From an uncultured Clostridia bacterium (GTDB taxonomy: Bacteria > Bacillota > Clostridia > Lachnospirales > Lachnospiraceae), in NCBI GenBank assembly GCA_948467395.1, contig CAOKDX010000008.1, forward strand, positions 1-64,000: a stretch of 64,000 bases of DNA, written 5' to 3'. This document shows, piece by piece, positions 43,080-50,176 of this stretch; within the stretch, counting starts at the first letter, position 1; each line of letters starts with the position of its first letter. The translations under genes were made by a program, and so were the position numbers. The notes under the pieces are model-generated. The model was given only the letters and a program-made list of their open reading frames with translations, ran no database searches and was not told where the DNA came from.

Positions 43080-43619
43080 CTAAAAGGCACAGAAAAGCAC
43101 TGCTAAAGAGATCGCCACAACAAAGGGTATGATCCCGTCATCACCTTCCTGCTTTCTGTCATAATATTTTGTCCTACATTCTCCCTGCAAACAGCAGGAT
43201 ACATAATTGAATAAATGCCGAAAACGGCTTCTGAAATTTTTTCGGAGAATCATTTTGCCGATTGCCATTACAGCCCCTAGAAGAAGGGATACTGCCATGA
43301 TTGAAAAAAGCAGACGTAATCCGACAAAACTTCCGATCACTGAATACATCTTGCTATCGGATGCCCCGATCATGCGGTGCCGATAGAAGAAAAAACATAG
43401 AATAAAGGGAACGAATATTCCCATGAGCCAGGGGATGATTCCACAGAATCCCTGAAGACTGATCTGCCTGAACAGGCTGAACAAAACGGCTGGTACAATG
43501 AGTGAATTAGGCACCCTGTACCAGGTAATATCACACAGCGAGGCGGTTATGAGGATGAGAAACAGTACTTCCCTCTCCGGGATAAGCCTCACCTCCCAGT
43601 TGTGATGTGAGTAACACAT
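43080..43619 (-). CDS. A24-family prepilin peptidase (first gene of the Tad operon)
   Basis: A membrane aspartyl protease with catalytic aspartates in LCDITWYRVPN and GASDSKMYS, the latter a variant of the GxGD motif with serine for glycine. It has five to six transmembrane helices and no methylase domain. The start is unclear: ATG 43619 lacks a ribosome site and lies upstream of the predicted transcript start, whereas a strong GGGAGGTGA at about 43590-43600 points to translation beginning near 43580, where only non-standard codons are in frame. It leads the operon, with TadZ starting 13 bases after its stop. Confidence 0.8.
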   Translation of the reverse strand: MCYSHHNWEVRLIPEREVLFLILITASLCDITWYRVPNSLIVPAVLFSLFRQISLQGFCGIIPWLMGIFVPFILCFFFYRHRMIGASDSKMYSVIGSFVGLRLLFSIMAVSLLLGAVMAIGKMILRKNFRSRFRHLFNYVSCCLQGECRTKYYDRKQEGDDGIIPFVVAISLAVLFCAF

Positions 43620-43644
43620 TACCACATAGATTTCTGCTTGTCAA
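43616..43644 (-). promoter_or_regulatory. Candidate promoter of the Tad pilus operon
   Basis: On the - strand consensus TTGACA (43639-43644) and TAATGT (43616-43621) are 17 bases apart, just upstream of the first peptidase gene. The -10 is weak, which would suit a regulated promoter. Confidence 0.5.
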
Positions 43645-43747
43645 TACCTTTTTTTCCGGATTCATATTTCCATTTTTTGCATAAAATAGTAAAGAAAGGT
43701 TAAACTAATTTCGTATTGTTGTACTAATATGCCAAAGGAGGGCTCTT

Positions 43748-43957
43748 ATGGGACTGCGAAAAAAAAATCCCGTGTCTGCTGCACGGGAAAATCTGATAAA
43801 AGAAATAGAAGATCTTAAACAGGCTCTGGAAACGGCAAACTCCAATTTTGAAAATGTCTGTGATCCGGATCTGATCGATAGTTACATCTATGAGATGAAT
43901 GCCATCTCCGTCCGCTACCGTTATCTCCTGAAGCAAATGCGGAAGATGGAAGTATAG
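43748..43957 (+). CDS. Small YaaL-like (DUF2508) protein
   Basis: A 69-residue, highly charged, mostly helical cytoplasmic protein. The layout fits the DUF2508/YaaL family, with a helix containing LIKEIEDLKQALETANSNFE, then DPDLIDSYIYEMNAISVRYRYLLKQ. In Bacillus the family member yaaL lies near recR; here it stands alone between the Tad and flagellar units. ATG follows AAAGGAGGG. Function unknown. Its stop lies at the base of a GC-rich hairpin shared with the fliS end. Confidence 0.65.
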   Translation: MGLRKKNPVSAARENLIKEIEDLKQALETANSNFENVCDPDLIDSYIYEMNAISVRYRYLLKQMRKMEV

Positions 43958-43998
43958 GCGTGCAGCGCCACCCGACTAATTGTGTGGCGCGCTACGCC
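43957..43998. terminator. GC-rich hairpin between the convergent YaaL-like gene and fliS
   Basis: The arms at 43957-43971 and 43984-43998 (GGCGT...GCGCCAC and GTGGCGC...ACGCC) pair at 12 of 15 positions with a three-base internal loop. There is no T tract on either side, so it is probably a bidirectional transcript-end structure rather than a classic intrinsic terminator. Confidence 0.5.
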
Positions 43999-44018
43999 AA
44001 TCCATTTAGCATTCCTTT

Positions 44019-44498
44019 TCAGGCTTCAAAACCCCGGTTATGATTTACCCCCACAGCGATAGTCTCATTCAGGCTGTCACGTCCATAGGTCAGCCCTGCA
44101 TAAATCTGCTGTGTATTTTCCATAACGGGATCGGAATGATCCTGCTCCGCCACACCGCGGAATGCCGGAAGAAGCCCCTGTAATACGGCAGAGGCATGAT
44201 CCAGTCTGGCAGTTTCCCGCAGCGCAATACCCTGGCACAGTTCACGGTACACGTAAATATACAGCTGGCGCAGATAATGGGATATCTCATAATTGAGATC
44301 CAGACTGTGCAGCAATTCATCTACCATTCCCCTGGCGCGGTCAATTTCCTTCCGCGCCGCCGTGATATCCTTGCTCTCCAGACAGGATCTTCCCTCATCA
44401 ATGCTGGCAAGCGCCGCCTCATAGATGACAACCACCAGCTCGCTGCGGTTCGCCTGGGTGACGCGCGCCGCAAATTCCTGTAATTTCTCTTTCTCCAT
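44019..44498 (-). CDS. fliS: Flagellin export chaperone
   Basis: The 159-residue helical protein binds the C terminus of flagellin in the cytoplasm to keep it unfolded for export. FliS marks are a start with NRSELVVVIYEAALASIDEG and LNYEISHYLRQLYIYVYREL in the middle. Length exceeds the usual 125-135 residues by an extra C-terminal tail of about 25. It follows flagellin by 14 bases in the same operon, with AAGGTGA as ribosome site. Confidence 0.9.
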   Translation of the reverse strand: MEKEKLQEFAARVTQANRSELVVVIYEAALASIDEGRSCLESKDITAARKEIDRARGMVDELLHSLDLNYEISHYLRQLYIYVYRELCQGIALRETARLDHASAVLQGLLPAFRGVAEQDHSDPVMENTQQIYAGLTYGRDSLNETIAVGVNHNRGFEA

Positions 44499-44512
44499 AG
44501 ACTGTCACCTTT

Positions 44513-45937
44513 TTATCCCTGAAGCAGCTGCAGTATCGTCTGCGGCTGATTGTTTGCCTGAGCCAGCATAGAAGTACCCGCCTGCACCAGAACGCTGTAC
44601 TCCGTATACTTCGTCATTTCCTCAGACATATCGACATCTTCAATTCGTGAACATGCCTCCGTCAGATTTTCTGTCACTGTTCCCAGATTGCTCACTGCCG
44701 AATCCAGACGATTCTGATAGGCACCAAGCTTGGCGCGGACGCCGGAAACCTGAGTGATCGCATCATTATAGGAACGGATGGAAGCAGTGGCCCCCTCTTT
44801 GCTGCATACGTTGCAGTATTCCACATGTAATGCCTTCGTAGTAACCGGGGGAACCGAAATATCTATGGTCTGTCCCTCATTGGCGCCGATCTGGATCGCC
44901 ACGTATCCCGCATCCAGCATTGTCACACCGGCTGTTTTTCCAGCCTCCGCATTGGAAACATCAAAAATCATCTGGAAACCATTGCGGTCCGATACCTCCA
45001 CACGGCCGCCGTCGACAAATACAGTGGCAGTGTTGCTGAATCCGGATGTAAAATCTAATGTCACCTCTGCGTCCTTGCCGGCCACGGCTGCTGCGCCGTC
45101 GACTCCCAGCTTGGCTGCCAGCCCGGCATTGTCCGTGGTCAGGCTGATATTGTATGCGGCACCAGAAAGCTTGGATACAAAGGACAAGCCGGTTGCCGCG
45201 GCAAGATCGCATTCCGCCCCTCCGTTTACAGGGACGCAGTCAATATTCATCATCTCGGCATAATCACGAATCTTCGCATACACCTCACCATAGGTCTGTC
45301 CCTCTTCTATCTTAATAATCTCACCATTCAGCTGAATCGTCCCGGCATCCTCCTTCTTGACCGTCTCTGACGGTGTGGCAAATCCCAGCGTGCCTGTAGT
45401 GAGTTCCGCGCAACGCGGTTCCGCATCCACAGAAAACCGATAGGTCGTCAACTTTACGTCATCTGTAGCAGAAATCAGCTTAACTCCGACATTGTCAGAA
45501 GAAGACTGCCTGCAGCAGGAGCCGTCCAGCAGATTCATTCTGTTGTATTCTGTCTGCTCCGCAATTCGGTCGATTTCACTCCGCAGAGAGTCGATTTCAT
45601 CCTGGCACGCCTGACGATCCTCAATAGTGGTAGTACCTGTATTGGCCGCCTGCACTGACAACTCCCGGCATCTCTGGAGAATGGATTCGATTTCTGCCAA
45701 TGCTCCCTCGGCCGTCTGAATAAATGAAATCCCGTCGGAACCATTCTGACTGGCACGTTTTAGTCCCCTAATCTGTGCCTGCATCTTTTTTGAAATCGCC
45801 ATGCCCGCCGCATCGTCTGCCGCTTTGGTAATGCGATAGCCGGAGGACAGCTTTCTCGTGCTGTCCGTCAGCTTTTTCTGCACTGTATTCAGGTTAAAAT
45901 TAGCGCGCATCGCCGCTATATTGGTATTGATCTTCAT
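44513..45937 (-). CDS. Flagellin with an unusual number of cysteines
   Basis: The 474-residue flagellar filament subunit has conserved D0/D1 ends: MKINTNIAAMRANFNLN, ASQNGSDGISFIQTAEGAL and, at the C terminus, RLDSAVSNLGTVTENL and MSEEMTKYTEYSVLVQAGTSMLAQAN. The middle (about 140-395) is a variable surface domain. It has ten cysteines, including SCC near 141 and YCNVC near 385, and three of them (QRC, QAC, EAC) lie in the D1 helices, where filament proteins almost always avoid cysteine. ATG overlaps the upstream stop as ATGA. Translation is thus coupled to the DUF6240-like gene, with AAGGAAG upstream. Confidence 0.93.
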   Translation of the reverse strand: MKINTNIAAMRANFNLNTVQKKLTDSTRKLSSGYRITKAADDAAGMAISKKMQAQIRGLKRASQNGSDGISFIQTAEGALAEIESILQRCRELSVQAANTGTTTIEDRQACQDEIDSLRSEIDRIAEQTEYNRMNLLDGSCCRQSSSDNVGVKLISATDDVKLTTYRFSVDAEPRCAELTTGTLGFATPSETVKKEDAGTIQLNGEIIKIEEGQTYGEVYAKIRDYAEMMNIDCVPVNGGAECDLAAATGLSFVSKLSGAAYNISLTTDNAGLAAKLGVDGAAAVAGKDAEVTLDFTSGFSNTATVFVDGGRVEVSDRNGFQMIFDVSNAEAGKTAGVTMLDAGYVAIQIGANEGQTIDISVPPVTTKALHVEYCNVCSKEGATASIRSYNDAITQVSGVRAKLGAYQNRLDSAVSNLGTVTENLTEACSRIEDVDMSEEMTKYTEYSVLVQAGTSMLAQANNQPQTILQLLQG

Positions 45938-48879
45938 ACTTCATCTTCCTTTCTGGTCGCACTTGCATTGATTAGAAAACATCTTGCTACCTGGTACAAA
46001 TCTTTATTTTTTGCACCCGCTTCTCTATCGGCATGATCGTCATGCACCTTATGAAGAGAACGCCTGCTGCCTCTGACGAGGCTCTCACTATCCATAGTAA
46101 ATCCGCTCTCTTCCAAATCCTTTTCAAAACCAGCCAGCAGTTTCTGGCAGAATTCCATATTTTCCTGTTTCTCCACAGTGACAAATCCTCTGACATGGCC
46201 TCCGTTCACACGGAAGGCTGCCTGAATCTTTCCGAGCTCCTCCGACTCCATGGAAATCTCCACGGTGCCCTTTCTGCCGCCTCCATTCTGGATCGTCACA
46301 TGACAGGCAGTCACACCTCTCTCCGTCACAACAGGCACTTCATATGTCTGATGGCTGCGAAGATTCCGGTAAAAGGAAATACTACCTGCCATCTTTGCCA
46401 TGGAAAGAGCGTCGCTGTATGTTATATCGTCATTTTTCTTCTGTTCCGCAAGGTCTTTCTCATGAGCCTGATCAATCTGTGTATACATTTCCTCCAGATC
46501 GTCAGGTTCACCAAATGTCCGGCAGATTTCATCACTCTCCGGCCGTTTCCACAATTTCATATACTCCCGAAGTCCACCAGCCATGTATTCCATTGCCATC
46601 CTACGGTTTGCCGCGCTGTCCGGCATGGCCAGCGCATCCAGAAATGCCCGGATCTCCCCCTCGGGATCCTCCATTGCCGATCTCATGCGGGCTGACAATT
46701 CTTCATAATATGGCTCCATCTCCGCAGCGGTCTCACCCTCCGTCATGCATCTCTCCAGCAGTTCTTCCAATGGCATTTCCATACTATCCCCGCCGTTTTC
46801 CCGCAGCACCTTTGGCGACAGGTTCTTCTGCAGTTTCCCGGCCAGAGAGCTGCCATATGCCGCACGGATCTGTTCATCGATCATCATCCCCGACCGGACG
46901 ATATCCTCCAGTCCTCCAAACCCGTCATCAATGGAAAGGTCCATTCCCTCTGCCCGGCGGGTACGGGTGGCGGACAACAGGGAAGACAGCGACAGTTCCT
47001 TTCCCTCCTTAATCACTTTGCCGATCACCGCGCCGTCACTTTTTTCTATTTTATCCAAAAGGCGGTATACGCCTATCATACTTTTCCGCTCATCCTCTGT
47101 CAGATTCCCCTGACGGTCCATCTTCCATAGGAAACGCCGGAACGGGATATCCTCATCCACAATTGTCCCGCGGATCTCGCTGACTGCAGAATCCAGATCT
47201 TCCAGAGAAATATCCAGGGGATTTATGTTTTTCCTGATCAGCTCTGCCACAACCGGCGGTTTCAAATCCTCCATCAGCGTCGTTACCCGGTCATCATATT
47301 CCTTCATCCGCAGAATGTTCTCTTTCGTCAGCGGCATCTGGTTATAGGCCAGAATGCGCACCGCCCTCTGGTTCATCCCCGTGGTCTCCATGTCCAGATC
47401 CTCTAATATTTCTTTGATATTTCCAAATGCCTTATGCAGGGAATCTCCCAGGTCACGGCGTACCTCCGTGCCCACTGCCTCATAGGTCCGCGCCATTCTG
47501 GCATATTTCTCCTTCTCCCCGTCTGCCCTTTCTGACAGACCTGCCAGAGTGAGTTCCTCTCCCGCCTCCATGGCAGTGCCCAGCAGGCCTGCTGGTGCCG
47601 TCAGCACATTTTTCGCTGCCTGGATGGTGTCTGCCATCCGCCCGGCATTTTCCTCTGTAAGGGGAAGTCCGGTCTCTGCCAGCAGAGACTGCTTTGCCTG
47701 CTGCTCCTGCTGCCTTAATTCCTCAACAATTTTTTTCAGATTGGATATATCCAGATCAATTCCCCTGGCAGACATGGTGCGTGCAGCCTCAATGGTCATT
47801 GACAGACGGATCTCCTCCATCCGCCTTCTTGCGCCGATAAAATCCGCTTCGGTTGTATACACCTGGCGCAAAGCGCCTTCATCCGCTTCTGTCAACTGAC
47901 GGATAGCGCGTGACGCCTCCCCCGAAGATATTTTTGTCAGATCTGCTTTTTCAGCCGGCACTCCATCCAGAAGGTTATCAACAATACGTCCCAGCAGGGT
48001 CTCGTCATCCAGCTCCTGCATTTCTTCCAGCCGGCCGCAGAGCTTTATATTCTCCGCTGTCACGGGCAGTTCATTATAATACAGCCATTCAGCGGTTTTC
48101 ATAGTGTCCGCCGTAACCTCCACACCGCCCTCTGTCATTCTATCTTCCACCTGGTTTTTAACCAGTTGAAATCCCTGTTCTCCAGCCGTCACACTGCCCC
48201 TGGTATTCTGCCGCCCGGCACTGCTTCCATATACGCTGCCGCTTATATTTTCCGGCGTAATATCAAGCTGTCCACGGACAAAAAACTCCATCGAAGCCGG
48301 GGAGAACTGATGTCTCTGTGCCGTCAGGCTGACGGCATGAGTGAGCCGCTCTACATGATCCGATGTAAGCGGCAGTCCGCTTTCCCGCAGCTGTTTCAGG
48401 ATTGATTCGGACACGCCGGCCTCCACCGCAGAATGTACAGCGGCCTCTTCCCGCGCCCTAACTTCCTCTCTCTCCTGTTCCACCTGCTCACGCACTGCCT
48501 GCCTTTTCTCAGAACGCTGTTCCTTAACACGGCTGACTGCTCTCTCCAGCTGGGATGAAGTATAATCCTCCAATGGGGTCTCCTCTTCGGACAGCGCCTG
48601 GGCATCCTCACCCGTCATACAGCGGCTGATAAAATCAGCCGGGGATATACCGCTGTTCTCCGCAAACTCCACTGTACTGTTTTTATGTATCTGTCTTGCC
48701 TGTGCCTCCGTGTACACAGTGCTGTTTTCCGTCCCTCCCGGTACTGCACAATCCATTGTAATATCCAAAACATCATTGGAAGCTCTGCCATCCCTGGCAT
48801 TCCGTACGGGCACGCCCATTTCCTGAACCTGGTCGGTGCCGCTCAAGGCAGGGGAAATTTTATTGCTCTGAATCACCAT
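45934..48879 (-). CDS. DUF6240-like flagellar protein with FliK-like C terminus
   Basis: This acidic, helical protein of about 981 residues lacks a signal peptide. Residues 100-155 (numbered from the GTG at 48894) form a charged coiled coil. A recurring unit of about 20 residues, GLPLTSDHVERL, ELPVTAENIKLC, GLPLTEENAGRM and QMPLTKENILRM, occurs near 173, 275, 409 and 519. Residues 865-932 (GTVEISMESEELGKIQAAF; FCQKLLAGFEKDLEESGF) match the pattern of the FliK hook-length domain: strand, P/S-E-x-L-G, strands, then a helix. It is read with flagellin and fliS from a sigma-28-like promoter. A role in hook or filament length or export is inferred. ATG 48879 is preferred over GTG 48894. Confidence 0.7.
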   Translation of the reverse strand: MVIQSNKISPALSGTDQVQEMGVPVRNARDGRASNDVLDITMDCAVPGGTENSTVYTEAQARQIHKNSTVEFAENSGISPADFISRCMTGEDAQALSEEETPLEDYTSSQLERAVSRVKEQRSEKRQAVREQVEQEREEVRAREEAAVHSAVEAGVSESILKQLRESGLPLTSDHVERLTHAVSLTAQRHQFSPASMEFFVRGQLDITPENISGSVYGSSAGRQNTRGSVTAGEQGFQLVKNQVEDRMTEGGVEVTADTMKTAEWLYYNELPVTAENIKLCGRLEEMQELDDETLLGRIVDNLLDGVPAEKADLTKISSGEASRAIRQLTEADEGALRQVYTTEADFIGARRRMEEIRLSMTIEAARTMSARGIDLDISNLKKIVEELRQQEQQAKQSLLAETGLPLTEENAGRMADTIQAAKNVLTAPAGLLGTAMEAGEELTLAGLSERADGEKEKYARMARTYEAVGTEVRRDLGDSLHKAFGNIKEILEDLDMETTGMNQRAVRILAYNQMPLTKENILRMKEYDDRVTTLMEDLKPPVVAELIRKNINPLDISLEDLDSAVSEIRGTIVDEDIPFRRFLWKMDRQGNLTEDERKSMIGVYRLLDKIEKSDGAVIGKVIKEGKELSLSSLLSATRTRRAEGMDLSIDDGFGGLEDIVRSGMMIDEQIRAAYGSSLAGKLQKNLSPKVLRENGGDSMEMPLEELLERCMTEGETAAEMEPYYEELSARMRSAMEDPEGEIRAFLDALAMPDSAANRRMAMEYMAGGLREYMKLWKRPESDEICRTFGEPDDLEEMYTQIDQAHEKDLAEQKKNDDITYSDALSMAKMAGSISFYRNLRSHQTYEVPVVTERGVTACHVTIQNGGGRKGTVEISMESEELGKIQAAFRVNGGHVRGFVTVEKQENMEFCQKLLAGFEKDLEESGFTMDSESLVRGSRRSLHKVHDDHADREAGAKNKDLYQVARCFLINASATRKEDEV

Positions 48880-48950
48880 TGATTTCACTCTCACTTTCCC
48901 TCTCTGGCCGCGCAGATGATTCGGCGCCGCCGGACTGTCTCTATAGTTTT

Positions 48951-48978
48951 ATTTCGACCAGAAAGTGAAAAATCTTTA
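48951..48978 (-). promoter_or_regulatory. Sigma-28 (SigD/FliA)-like promoter of the flagellin operon
   Basis: On the - strand TAAA (48975-48978) is followed after 16 bases by GTCGAAAT (48951-48958), matching six of eight positions of the sigma-28 box GCCGATAT. It lies about 70 bases before the DUF6240-like start. The usual spacing is 15, so it is one base long. Confidence 0.6.
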
Positions 48979-48982
48979 GTTT

Positions 48983-50059
48983 TTACTGGAACTCTTCCAG
49001 AAGGGATCTATCCAGTTTGATCCGGTTATCCATGGTCTTCATTACGTCTTTGATCTGCATCTCCTTCTTTACGCTTTCCCATGAGAGGTCATACAGATTA
49101 TTATCACGGAAATTCAGGATCAGAGGCTCAAAGATATTATCCTCATTTGCATTGATGACAAGCCCCTTCTCATGATTGGTAAGTTCGACACACACGCCTG
49201 GATAGAGAATATTGATACCCCGGATCAATGCATTTACCACCTTTGGCTCAAACTGCTCTGGTTTATCCAGAAGATTGCGGATAGCCAGCACCTCGGAGGT
49301 GGGCTCCGCATAAGATTTCATAGCGGTCATCCGGTCATAGGCGTCTGCCACATACAGTATATTGGGATTCATACTCTGCTTTAAAGCCAGCGGGATGTCT
49401 CCCCCCTCTTCGCGGATATACAGCTCCTGCATCTGATTGATCACCCGGAGTGTTTCCTCATCAATGTTATTATATCCCTTGAGTATTTCATTCGTTGTCT
49501 TCTTAACCGCCGTCTTTTCATCCAGATCCATATTTTCTTCATCCTTCACCTTGATGTTCAGAGCGCCGATATCATGAAGAATGGATGCCTTCACCAGTGT
49601 GTTAATGCGCCCGATGGGAAGTCCCATCTGACCGCCTATAATGGCAGAAAGGATAGCCACATTGAGAACATGCTTATAAATATTGTCCTCATTGCTCCGA
49701 AGATTCTGCACAAAGGTGATCTTTCTGTCAAGCTCTCCATAATTCTTGATCACCAGACCGCACAGCCAGTCCAGTCCCTTATCTTTCTTGCCTGCGGCAA
49801 TCAGGCCGAGATCCTCCCGTATACTGAATACGGCCATGGTCTGGAAACGTTCAAAATTGATATCATCCTCTGTAAGCGGCGGAAGCGGCTCTGCCGGCTC
49901 CAGAATATATAATCCCATAAGCCCGAAATTCCTGATTCCGTAGATTGCCTGCATATTAAGCTTCGTATCCCTGTCATGCAGAAGTACACCGTTTTTATTA
50001 TAAATTGGCTTTCCCAGACGCATTCCCGGCTTAAGGTCGTCTACCTTTACAAATATCAT
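48983..50059 (-). CDS. Degenerate HD-GYP-type phosphohydrolase
   Basis: This 358-residue cytoplasmic protein has an N-terminal domain of about 60 residues (LKPGMRLGKPIYNKNGVLL) common in clostridial HD-GYP proteins and an HD domain with His130 in YKHVLN and the HD pair at 162-163 (ILHDIG). The GYP region reads QELYIREEGGDIPLAL (211-226) where the family has HHERxDGxGYP, so two metal histidines and the GYP triplet are lost, although DAYDRMTA is kept. It may bind rather than cleave cyclic di-GMP. It lies directly upstream of the flagellin operon. ATG follows GGGGGAAA. Confidence 0.82.
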   Translation of the reverse strand: MIFVKVDDLKPGMRLGKPIYNKNGVLLHDRDTKLNMQAIYGIRNFGLMGLYILEPAEPLPPLTEDDINFERFQTMAVFSIREDLGLIAAGKKDKGLDWLCGLVIKNYGELDRKITFVQNLRSNEDNIYKHVLNVAILSAIIGGQMGLPIGRINTLVKASILHDIGALNIKVKDEENMDLDEKTAVKKTTNEILKGYNNIDEETLRVINQMQELYIREEGGDIPLALKQSMNPNILYVADAYDRMTAMKSYAEPTSEVLAIRNLLDKPEQFEPKVVNALIRGINILYPGVCVELTNHEKGLVINANEDNIFEPLILNFRDNNLYDLSWESVKKEMQIKDVMKTMDNRIKLDRSLLEEFQ

Positions 50060-50152
50060 GAATCTTTCCCCCTTGTCTTATTTCCGTCACATTTAGATAG
50101 TAACATATATTTACATAATATCAGCAAATAATCAACGGCGCAATACTTTTGA

Positions 50153-50158
50153 TATAAT
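50153..50158 (+). promoter_or_regulatory. -10 box of the subtilase gene
   Basis: A consensus TATAAT lies 18 bases before the start codon. No convincing -35 box is seen at 16-18 bases upstream, so activation by a regulator is possible. Confidence 0.4.
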
Positions 50159-50176
50159 ATTTTCAGGAGGTATCAG

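Noticed and set aside
46033-47012. Overlapping + strand frames of about 220 codons opposite the DUF6240-like gene
   Set aside because: Low-complexity shadow translation with no start signals; the - strand gene is continuous and has a promoter.
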